Below are positions 55,081 through 64,000 of a stretch of DNA of 64,000 bases, piece by piece. The number at the start of each line of letters is the position of its first letter. Position 1 is the first letter of the stretch. Location of the stretch: contig OZ022256.1 of the NCBI GenBank assembly GCA_963978905.1, positions 49,896,001-49,960,000 on the forward strand, in the 5' to 3' direction. Both the position numbers and the translations under genes were made by a program. This DNA comes from Trichostrongylus colubriformis (Eukaryota; Nematoda; Chromadorea; Rhabditida; Trichostrongylidae). The notes beneath the pieces were generated by a model. That model searched no databases. It was given only the letters and a program-made list of their open reading frames with translations, and was not told where the DNA came from.

Positions 55081-55527
55081 TCACTCGAAATTTACGGGTT
55101 TGGAAAGCCTATTTGTGGCGCCCCCACGAAGGGCGCGTACCCTAGCTGTGGCAGAGGCGGCCTTTTCAGCTCGAGCCGCCTTACCGTGCTCGGCCCGCCT
55201 CCTAGCGATTGATCGGCTGGGGTGGGAATAGACGGTATCGCGGCCCGCTTTCTTAGTTTTGGCTCGAAGCGCACTCCAGAAAAAGGATGCTTCCTCATTT
55301 CCGAACATCCCTTCGTGTTTAGAACATGGCAACACGTTAATGGAGAACTCGTCCGGACTACCCGCCTCTTCACGGAAGGCTCCACGTCGAGGACCAACGG
55401 TGGGAGAGGTCCTATTTCTCGGATCTTTGGCCGCTTCCATCCGTTTTTTCTCCACTGTTCTGTTACTAGGCATCTCGACTTTCATATTCACTACTTCTTT
55501 TACTTTTCGTACGAATTTCCCAAAATA
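55081..55527 (-). other. basic, charged open frame of unknown origin
   Basis: Open from a TAA near 55528 to a TGA at 55081. Reads FGKFVRKVKEVVNMKVEM, then RTSPTVGPRRGAFREEAGSP, GNEEASFFWSALRAKTKKAG and a long Ala/Arg helix. GC-rich compared with the flanks. It could be an exon of an unknown gene or part of a repeat family. There is no second exon to support it. Confidence 0.3.
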
Positions 55528-56057
55528 ATGCCTTTAAATCTAATTTTTTACCTCTTGATTGTGCCCGAACATTTTGGGAAACGAGCCTCAAAGAAAGTGA
55601 ATGGAGGGGATGGCCAAGTCATGGGTAGGCCTTCTTGTTGGAAAATTATTCTTTGCGTTCTCAAGAGGTGATTTTTGCATGGTTTTGGTTCGTAAGTTCA
55701 TTTCCGTTGCTCGGATGACCGCTAAGTGACAAAAGAAGGAGAGGTCAGCGAAACAGGTCAGCTTTCTCCTGATCTTGGGTGACCATCAGACTCCAGCTCC
55801 ACAGTCCGTAGGCTATAGTGTGCCTACCTTCTCATAACGAAGTCAAGAACAAGTAAAATGAAATATATGAATCTTCACAAGCTTCTACTGGGGAGCAGCT
55901 GCAGAAATAGCATGAATAATGCTTCCCATTGTACATTACATTCTGCACATTCCGCTATTCGTTCGCAACAACGGCCTTTCGTGCAAAATGAAAAATCTCT
56001 CACAGAACATTTATCTAACTGAAAAAGTCCCAATGTCTTTCAAGAAAACGTGAAATA

Positions 56058-56717
56058 TTGGGTAGTCTAAAAAGTCTTTTCGCATTTTCAAATACCGCTT
56101 TTTCCCTCCAAACTGTTTTCCAGCAATCTCTTCTGTACATACACATGTACAATTCCACACGCATCTATAGGTATTATTGTCCTCCATCTCGCGGATAACC
56201 CTTTTCGGCAAAATAACATATCAAAGGCCTACCTCATTTTCAATACAAAAATTATGAAAAAAATTTTCTTTGATGGCGTTAGACAGGGAAAGGAAAAGGT
56301 GATAATTCGATGGAGCAAGATCAGGTCCATAAGGTGGATGGGGCAGAAATTTTTATCCAAGCTCGAGAATTTTTTGGCGAGTCACTTTTTCAATAGTGGG
56401 AAGAACTTGCCAAAAAATCGCCTCGCCAAAAAATTCTCGAGCTCGGATAAAATTGCTGTCTTATAGCCCTGATCTTGTTTCATCGGATTATCACCTTTTC
56501 CTTTCCCTGTCTAACACCATTCAAAAAAAAATTAAAAATGAGGTGACCTTTATGTTTATTTTACCGAAAAGGGTTATCCGGGAGATGAAAAACAAGAATA
56601 CCTATAGATGCGTGTGGACTTGTACTACATATATATGTACAAAAGAAATTTCGTGGAAAGCAGTTTTGAGGGAAAAAGCGGTATTTAAAATACGAAAAGA
56701 CTTTTTAGACTACCCAA
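56058..56717. mobile_element. palindromic mariner derivative (660 bp)
   Basis: TA at 56056-56057 and 56718-56719. Ends TTGGGTAGTCTAAAAAGTCT and complement. The two halves mirror each other about 56388. Each carries the mariner transposase C-terminus pointing outward: the right half reads YSPDLVSSDYHLFLSL and MFILPKRVIREMKNKNTYRC, the left half the same on the minus strand (ILPKRVIREMEDNNTYRC). Confidence 0.88.
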
Positions 56718-58636
56718 TATTCTCGAAACATCGGTCTTTACAACTAATTAGCAAAAGCATGCCCTCTTCGCAATCAATTACAGTCGAATACCAAACTCAC
56801 CAAAAAGAAGAGAAAGTGGCAGCACTCCTCGGTAAAATATGTATTTCACGAAAGGAGCTACCACCATGATTAATATTAGAGTCGATAGTTCTCAACTGTG
56901 ATGCTCCAAGCCTCGCCTGTGCATTCCAATCGTTCAATCTGTAACAAGCGGACGTTGCCTTTAAGGATTCTAACTTGAGAGAAACGTGCACAAACGACTG
57001 AGAATATAATAGAGGATAAGAATTATATAAAGACAGTGATGAATATATGGCACACACATTATTGATCGTTGATTTGAAAATAAATTAGGCGTATCAACCA
57101 AAATATACCACTGAAAAAACTTCAGACCAAGACTGGAATGACGAGGCGAGCAAACACAAACAATGACAACAAAAACAACAAAAACACAAATCACATTGAA
57201 AGCGACTTTTCAATTGTCAGTGTAAAAGAAAAAGGTGGGAAAGGGGACCAGAAGACAATAAAAAGCATTGGGGAGAACGCATGGAACTAAAATCAAAGGA
57301 AAAAGATTCGCAGCGTCACAATCTACATCTACCACCGGAGACGATCTATCTTTGATAATAAATTGATAGAAATCAAGTCGGATGCCCTCCATACAGCCGC
57401 CTCAGGGCATTATGACCTGTATAAAGAAGCTATGACACTAAAAGTACGACATCAATGATTGCATCTCAATGCTGGCCAATTGTTATTGGCACAACACCAT
57501 CGGATGGAACAGTTGGCCAACGGAACGCGTCCTCTAGCGATCATACACTACACGGATATAGTCGCAAGCGAAAACATGCTATGAAGAACCTTTGTCCTTG
57601 CAGACAAGTATATTGAGAGGTTACTGTCGCACACTGATAATTCTATAACTCACTCACAAATTTAAATACAAAAGACCTAGTTTCTGCGATTTTGCTCTTT
57701 CTGTACTTTCTGTGACTTTGCTTTTTTGTACCATGTTGTCTAGAGATATTGATATTGATTAATCGCACATTAATCACAGTGGCTGGTGAAACTTCTGAGA
57801 AATTGCACTTCTTATGATGAGAAGCTGCTAGATAAGCGATTTCGCGGAAGCTGGGAAAAATCCGTGGTGGATCCCTTTCTCGATTTCTGTTCTCGATTTT
57901 CTCGAAGCGATTTCACCACGATTCCCAACACTCTCAACAAAACGTATTTGTCACATCTAAAAAACCATCAAAACCAACAATCTCAATCGAATGTAAACAC
58001 CAGCGCAAGGAACGATGGCTTCCAGGGGCCAAGATCACATAGAAAAGCCATACCCGTTTAAACGACTCAGTAAAATTTAAGCAAGCTGCAACCATAAGGT
58101 TCACACTGGTGATTGAAAATCGAACGAATTAAGCTCAAGACACTGGAAGAGCAGAAATAGAAAGACGAAGTAAATAAAAATTTAGACTTAAAAAAGCAAA
58201 CTTTACAGTGGTTACGGTACACCATCCTGACATCTTTAACTTATTAGCATGTAACTAACAAAGTTTTACATGTTGCAAAAAATAAATAAATAGTGCTTGA
58301 CTCATTTGCAAAGCGATACACTTGCTTCGAATTCAACAGGTTTTTTTTACCCTGTAACTTTGGGTAGATACCTTACAAAGTACTTAAGATATCTGATAGC
58401 ACTCAAATGCTAGGCGCACTCCAGAAAGTGAATGTTCCACTCCGACCACTGTTACGTACATTTTCGACAAGTCTTGGTGAAACGAATATCTTAGTAATGA
58501 TGGCACCAAAATATTCGAGAATGTTGCAAGGGGAATAACATCGTCTAAGAAAGCCTACATAGATTTAGGGGATCTCAATTCATAGCTCAAAAAAGCTGTC
58601 ACGTCAAAGCTGAGAAGATGAGCAAGACGGAATGTA

Positions 58637-60013
58637 TTGGGTTGGGGAATAAGTCCTTGCGGTTTTTTTAAACCACGTTTTTCACATTGTTCCCTTCAGC
58701 TTTCGACAAAGTGTATATATGATTTCGATAGAGTTTTTTTTGCTCTACAAAAAGGTACTATCTGTTTTTTGATTCCATCGACTACCTAATATTTATGAGG
58801 TTTGGAAATGATATAAGCTGAAAGCGAAAAATTGGCTTTTGCGCACCTCATCTTTCTCGTCTGCCATCGAGATCAAAAAATGTATGTGTATACGTTTCGA
58901 TAGAGCTTTTCCAGCTCTACAGAATGGTACTATTTCTTGTACGAATTTCCCAACTTTTTGCTGTTTTTAAGACCCACAAACGCAGTACTCGCAAAAGTGT
59001 ACTCTTTCGTTATCCCCTCTCCCTCGCCTACCATCAAGATTGGAGAGAATGCGCATGTACGCATTAGATAGAGCTTTCCTTACTCTACAAAACGGTACCT
59101 TTCTTTTGTTGTATCCACTCATATTTTAGCATGTAGGAATAAGTTTCTACCTGCTTTTCAATTCGAAATTACATAATGAAAATGAATTTTTTTGGTAAAA
59201 TGTTTTGTATTGTTCGATAGAGCTCTTTTCGTTCTACAAGATAGTATTCACGGTTTTCATTCAAACTGATTTTTGCCATTTTTAGATTATTTAAAAATCA
59301 AAGAAATCGAGCATTTTTGTCACATGGTGCCAAAAATGCTCGATTTCGTCGACTTCTAAATGATCTAAAAAATAGCAAAAATTATTTCGAACAAAAACCG
59401 TAAACACTTTCTTGTACAGCGAAAAGAGCTCTATCGAGTGATATAGGACATTTTGTCAAAAAATTTATTTTCATCACGCAATTTCGAATTGAAAAACAGG
59501 TGGAAACTTATTCCTACATGCTAAAATATGAGTGGATACAACAAAAGAAAGGTACCGTTTTGTAGACTTAGGAAAGCTCTATCTAATGCGTACATGCGCA
59601 TTCTCTCCAATCTCGATGGTAGGCGAGGGAGAGGGGATAAGGAAAGTGTACACTTTCGCGAGTACTGCGTTTGTGGGTCTTAAAAACAGCAAAAAGTTGG
59701 GCAATTCGTACAAGAAATAGTACCATTCTGTAGAGCTGGAAAAGCTCTATCGAAACGTATACACATACATTTGTTGATCTCGATGGCAGACGAGAAAGAT
59801 GAGGTGCGCATGTGCCAATTTTTCGTCTTCGGCTTACATCATTTCCAAACCTCATAAATATTAGGTAGTCGAAGAAATCAAAAAACAGATAGTACCTTTT
59901 TGTAGAACAAAAAAAGCTCTATCGAAATCATATATACACTTTGTCGAAAGCTGAAGGGAACAATGTGAAAAACGTGGTTTAAAAAAACCGCAAGGACTTA
60001 TTCCCCAACCCAA
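58637..60013. mobile_element. large palindromic mariner-type element with an internal hairpin array
   Basis: TA at 58635-58636 and 60014-60015. Ends TTGGGTTGGGGAATAAGTCC and complement. The 1,377 bp form one long palindrome centred near 59326 (GAGCATTTTTG...CAAAAATGCTC). Each arm carries four copies of a motif GATAGAGCTTTT..GCTCTAC..GGTAC, starting at 58727, 58899, 59067 and 59216 on the left arm. No transposase frame recognised. Confidence 0.9.
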
Positions 60014-60397
60014 TATTACTTGTATATCTCAGCCTATAGAGATCGTCAATTTTCGTCAAAACCTTGCAAGAACAGCAGAGGAAGATATGAAGACAAAACC
60101 CAAACAAGCTTGCACCTAACCCTTTGCGAAATCGCGAAAACAGGAAATCGCTCACACGAAAACGAGAAAATAATTAATCATACCATCAGTCATCGGCCGA
60201 GCTGGGACGACTCAGTGATAAACAAACCTGTCACGCTGCACGTTTTTTTTACATAGAATTGTCACATAAATTCAATTACAATCGAACAGCTCTTCAACTA
60301 GACCAGTATTGCCAATTGTTATGTTTAAGATTTCATGACCAACATGCCTGTGCTCAGAGCGAAAAGCATGGAAATGAAAAAAGGAAAATCAGGACGT

Positions 60398-60471
60398 TCA
60401 AGGAGCATTAATAGGAGCTTTCAGCACAGAACCGCTTATTGCTTGGAATGCGCCAGCTGCTAGAGCACTGC
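60398..60471 (-). CDS. unknown small gene, exon 4 with stop
   Basis: SALAAGAFQAISGSVLKAPI then NAP and TGA (60398-60400). Acceptor GATTACAG. No clear AATAAA signal just downstream. Confidence 0.55.
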
Positions 60472-63348
60472 CTGTAATCGAAAATGGCTTTGAAACGTTA
60501 AGCGGCTCTGTCAAAAATCCAATGAAGAAAAACACACTGCAGTTTCGGGAGATCTACATATAAACTTCACTGCAAGGGGGGACTGAGAGAATTCAAAAAA
60601 AATGTGCAAGGACTTACTATAACAAAAAAAAAACATTGCTCGAACAGATTCACACCTGGCACTTCCAATGACTGCAACTGAAAATCCTGTTGCGTTTGAT
60701 TCTATTCGGTTGTAGGGAAAGCTGTGGCCAGTTTTCGCAATTCCCGCAACACTCATTCTCATTTTTGCACTCTCAAACCACAGACAAAGTGTTTCATCCG
60801 ATGCGATACTCACATTTGTGATTGCCTTAGCCAATACGTGACAAAACGAGAATTCGATAAGCAAAGTGCCATTTTCGCAGTGCTTTAATATTTCCCTAAT
60901 AAATGGGAATTCCTGTGGCATTCCAAGGAAAGCATATACTCAGAAAGAGCAACTTTCTATTCAAAGAGCGCAATATGTCAGTTGGTACTACATGCTGGTG
61001 CCCTTCCATTTGAGTCTATCTTGTGAATGCGCAAAACCAGCCAGGGCTTTCATTACAACCTATAAGTAGAAATGCTCACAGGGATTCTCTTTGAAACCCA
61101 AAAAGGTTTTATTGAGAACCTCTTCTAGCATTTTTTTTTTGCGACCGGTAATTGTAAAAAGGTCAGAGCTATCTGTAAGGAGTAGTAGGGGGTAACTGTC
61201 ATTGCGACGGAAAAAGGTAAAGTGGATAGCCACTCCGACCCTCTCAAGAAGAGTACAAAGGACAAAGGAAAAGAGAAAACTGCCTCAAGATATATATGTA
61301 CTCGGCCAGCCCTCACAATCAGTGAAGATGGACCACCACAACAGAAGAGAAAACAAAAATGCCAGCTTACAGAAAATGAGGAATCGAAAAAAGCACTGAG
61401 GGAAAAGCAAAAACATTCAGGCTACGTCGTTCGCACGTACAGTAGCGCTCAAAAGTCTTCGGCGAAATGGTCTTTCACTTGGGGTTTTTCACTTGTAACT
61501 TTTTTGCAACTGCACCGATCTCAGAGAAATTTTAGTATGTTGTACTTGGATACACTGCATACTTAATATACTATTTTGGCGCTCAACTTTATATGTTACG
61601 CGGTTATATGAAATTTTTTGTTTTTGGAGTGCCATCGCTATGCCGTCTCGCTGTGCCGCTGTCATCAAAAGTCGTGGTCTTTCTACAATATACTGATGTT
61701 CTCTGAGGCTTGCTCATATTGTTTTTGTAAAGAAAGCCGTTCCCCTTGACCGCCTTTAACTTTTTTTGGGTGGTCTTGTAGTAAATTCTTGTAAAAAACC
61801 ATGAAAAGTGTCAAGCGGCACTCAAGTAGGAGAAAATGTTTGCAATAGGTTCAGGCATCACATATTAAAATTTTGTTAAATTTGGTCAAGTAGAAAAGAA
61901 GTTATGACAAAAGAAATTTGGCCGAAGACCTTTGAGCGCTACTGTATACATCTGATTCAGAGACACATGAGTCACTTGTAAAAGCGCACGAAGCGAGATT
62001 TTTTTCGGGAGAACTGAAGGAACTTACGAAATAGATTTTCGGCAACTCAGTGTTCACAATAAAGTTTCAGCATCCAATGAACCAATACATCTGTCAGACC
62101 ATCCACGATCTCAACATGATGATAGGAATGACCTCTTACTGGTGGTATCGGGTTCATAAAATATACTACCCATTGCTCCGTAAAAACGCATTCAAATTTC
62201 GAAGCAAAGATACTCTTTGTGCCTATACCCATGAAATGGCTGTCAAACTAATCTATCATAATCAATGTGCCCGCAGAGAGTAGAGACTTTAGCACATATG
62301 TCACACACAAAACTACACAACGATGATTCGTAGCTTCGACGTAGTTCCCGGAATAGTCTCCAAGCGGCCTATTTGATGAAATAGTGCATTACACAATACT
62401 CAGTATTTCGAGCTTTTCCACCCAAATATGAAGTTCGGATTATTGAAAAACGTGATATTAAATCTCTCAAAAGCTGAGCAACCATTCACTCGGTAATGTG
62501 CCGAAGCACAGTCGTGCTGTATAGCACTTCATATAACTTCATGCATAATGATTTCATCATACTCCATATACAGTAGCATTCAAAAATAATCGGCCCAACT
62601 TTTTTGCCGAAACATTTTTTCAACTTAGCCAAATTCGACAAAATTTCGGTATGTGATGCCTGAACCTATTGCCAACATTTTCTACTACTTCAGGACCGCT
62701 TAACCCTTTTCATGGTTTTTAACAGAATTTATTACAAAACCACCGGAAAAAAGGAAAAGGCTCAGTCAAGAAAAACGGCTCTCTTTACAAAAAATAAAAC
62801 TAGCAAGCCTCAGAAAACATCAACATTCTGTAGAAAAACCACGACCTTTGATGACAGCGGCACAGCTGGACGGCATAGGGATGGCACTCCAAAAACAAAA
62901 AAAAATGGATTTAATCACGTAACTCACACCGTTGAGCGCCAAAATAGTATATTTAGTATGCAGCAGCCCAGTCGCAAAAAAAGTTACAAGTGTAAAACCC
63001 AAGTGACAGACCATTTGGCCGAATACTTTTGAGAGCTACTAAAACCCTTTAATGTAATACTTTATGCTTTATATAATTAAAGCTATTTTCTATGCCTCCC
63101 TCACTCCACGACAACCAAGCGTTCTTTACATAGATGCGCTTCTCTACGTCAATAATACATATCAACGATATTAAGAAAGTAAAACACAGTTTACAAGTAC
63201 TCATTTCTTCGTAAACCTGTGACTGAGCCCAGACTCGTGGTGGAAACATGCCAGGACAAATCGTCTGGATATCCTCCTCTGGAGCGATAGACAGTGCTAT
63301 CAACGGAACAAATCGATTCCGACGCATGAATGATTCACGTACACACAT
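60398..63348 (-). CDS. small four-exon gene of unknown function upstream of pezo-1
   Basis: Four exons join in phase to 108 codons and a TGA: 63217-63348, 60814-60912, a 22-nt microexon 60656-60677, and 60398-60471. The protein starts MCVRESFMRRNRFVPLIALS, continues APEEDIQTICPGMFPPRVWA, FIREILKHCENGTLLIEF and FCHVLAKAITNLQSLEVPG, and ends ALAAGAFQAISGSVLKAPIN-AP. An AAAATCAG acceptor sits one base before the ATG, as in trans-spliced nematode genes. The large first intron holds two Tc1-like MITEs. I do not recognise the family. No signal peptide or clear TM is seen, though the C-terminal 20 residues are Ala/Gly-rich. More exons upstream are possible. Confidence 0.6.
60656..60677 (-). CDS. unknown small gene, exon 3 (22-nt microexon)
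   Basis: Strong GGATTTTCAG acceptor and CCAG|GTGTGA donor enclose 22 nt, LQSLEVP plus one base. Needed to keep frame into exon 4. Confidence 0.5.
60814..60912 (-). CDS. unknown small gene, exon 2
   Basis: 99 nt, phase 0 both ends; EFPFIREILKHCENGTLLIE then FSFCHVLAKAITN. Acceptor GCCACAG, donor AAT|GTGAGT. Confidence 0.6.
61440..61944. repeat. Tc1-like MITE (CAGTAGCGCTCAAAAG ends), copy 1
   Basis: TA at 61438-61439 and 61945-61946. Left CAGTAGCGCTCAAAAGTCTT, right complement ...AAGACCTTTGAGCGCTACTG. 505 bp. No transposase frame. Confidence 0.88.
62571..63040. repeat. Tc1-like MITE, copy 2, inverted relative to copy 1
   Basis: Starts CAGTAGCATTCAAAAATAAT after TA, ends CCGAATACTTTTGAGAGCTACT. 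The internal block AAAAAGTTACAAGTGTAAAA near 62980 is the complement of copy 1's left side, so it lies in reverse orientation. Confidence 0.8.
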
Positions 63349-63349
63349 T
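63217..63349 (-). CDS. unknown small gene, exon 1
   Basis: ATG at 63348; encodes MCVRESFMRRNRFVPLIALS, then APEEDIQTICPGMFPPRVWA and QSQ. Preceded by AAAATCAG (cis acceptor or spliced-leader site). Donor CAG|GTTTAC. Phase 0 out. Confidence 0.55.
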
Positions 63350-63895
63350 CTGATTTTACAGCCTCATGCACCCTATAAATAGTGGATTGGGGCAGATTCC
63401 AATGAAGGTATACGAACCCATTCACTTCACTTCTCCTCCTCATCATTTCAAACAATAAATAAGTGAAGGAACGTACATAAATGAACGATTAACTCAACCG
63501 ATCAAAGATCTTAAAGAACAGCAGTTCAACTCGAACCTTCGCAAACTGCAGATACAATTGAAGAACTAGTCATGGTTACATATGTTTGCAGACACTCAAC
63601 GGTTAGCCTAACTTGACTCCTTCCATGGTGTTCGTTCAATTTCGTTCCCTCCGAATCTCATACGGTGAAGTAGTAACGAAAGAGCACAAGACAAATGTTC
63701 CAGCCCGAAGCAAATTTTTCTGGGTTTCCATTACAGGATTAGGTATTTCACTTACGTTAGTGTGGTTAGTGAATATTACTTCAAGGAACCACTTTCAGCA
63801 AATCCAAAAACAAACTTCGAATCGTCAACTGAATACGAGGTATTAGAAAATGCGACAATGTATTGCAGCATTTTTCAGTTGCGGCTATTTATTTA
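63350..63895. other. sequence right of the unknown small gene
   Basis: Nothing supported. A 77-codon plus-strand frame at 63613-63846 shows no recognised family. Confidence 0.4.
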
Positions 63896-64000
63896 CAGTA
63901 GCGCTCAAAAGTCTTCGGCGAAATGGTCTTTCACTTGAGTTTTTCACTTGTAACTTTTTTGTAACTGCACCGATCTGAAGAAATTTTAGTATGTTGTACT
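63896..64000. repeat. Tc1-like MITE, copy 3, cut by the window edge
   Basis: After TA (63894-63895): CAGTAGCGCTCAAAAGTCTT, nearly identical to the first 105 bp of copy 1. Same orientation as copy 1. Confidence 0.88.

Larger units (their letters stand above)
54801..60397. other. spacer upstream of pezo-1
   Basis: 5.6 kb between candidate first exons and the stop of the next gene. Should hold the pezo-1 promoter, but no motif is convincing. Contains an open frame (55081-55527) and two palindromic Tc1/mariner elements (56058-56717, 58637-60013). The 56.75-58.6 kb part shows nothing recognised. Confidence 0.6.
60913..63216 (-). other. first intron of the unknown small gene
   Basis: 2.3 kb, nearly half of it two CAGTAGC-ended MITEs (61440-61944, 62571-63040). 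The open frame at 62050-62283 plus has no recognised family. Confidence 0.5.

Noticed and set aside
1..64000. CRISPR array, operon-type bacterial gene cluster or prophage
   Set aside because: No regularly spaced identical short repeats with unique spacers and no long uninterrupted genes; the window is eukaryotic.

Overview
The window looks like chromosomal DNA of a parasitic (strongylid or hookworm-like) nematode. The reasons are short exons with TTTCAG-type acceptors, a gene with very large introns, and a heavy load of Tc1/mariner-type elements and palindromic MITEs. The species cannot be fixed from the sequence alone. No bacterial or viral genes, CRISPR arrays, rRNA or intact tRNA genes were seen.

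Almost the whole window (about 1-54.8 kb, minus strand) is one gene: the nematode orthologue of the PIEZO mechanosensitive ion channel (pezo-1). I traced about 48 coding exons by hand. Splice phases agree across essentially every junction, and the joined exons follow the animal Piezo protein in order: N-terminal blade helices, the repeated 4-TM units, the beam-side loops, the YPW motif, the GDY(Y)MF motif and the [10 protein letters not shown] motif. About 5.6 kb of coding sequence (roughly 1,860 codons) lies in the window. The C-terminal anchor, pore and cap exons must lie beyond the left edge. Two competing first exons sit at 54.6-54.8 kb. The border of the exon at about 20.55-20.76 kb is the one internal junction I could not resolve.

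Further right, also on the minus strand, four exons between 60,398 and 63,348 form a small gene (about 108 codons, including a 22-nt microexon) of unknown function. Its stop codon is about 5.6 kb upstream of pezo-1.

The introns and the 54.8-60.4 kb spacer are packed with mobile DNA. There is a near-complete decayed mariner (39-1287) 11 bp from a pezo-1 splice donor, and a second internally deleted mariner (33,649-34,541). Six palindromic MITEs belong to a TTAA-flanked (piggyBac-like) family. Three larger palindromic Tc1/mariner derivatives (49.7-50.9, 56.1-56.7 and 58.6-60.0 kb) have matching arms, two of them visibly carrying the same transposase end on each arm. There are three copies of a CAGTAGC-ended Tc1-like MITE, three GC-rich palindromes and several tRNA-derived foldbacks. 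Transcribed through pezo-1, many of these would fold into long double-stranded hairpins.

No clearly new protein system was found. The strongest unusual features are the convergent palindromic element architecture, the nested hairpin array at 58.6-60.0 kb, and the unassigned small gene upstream of pezo-1.
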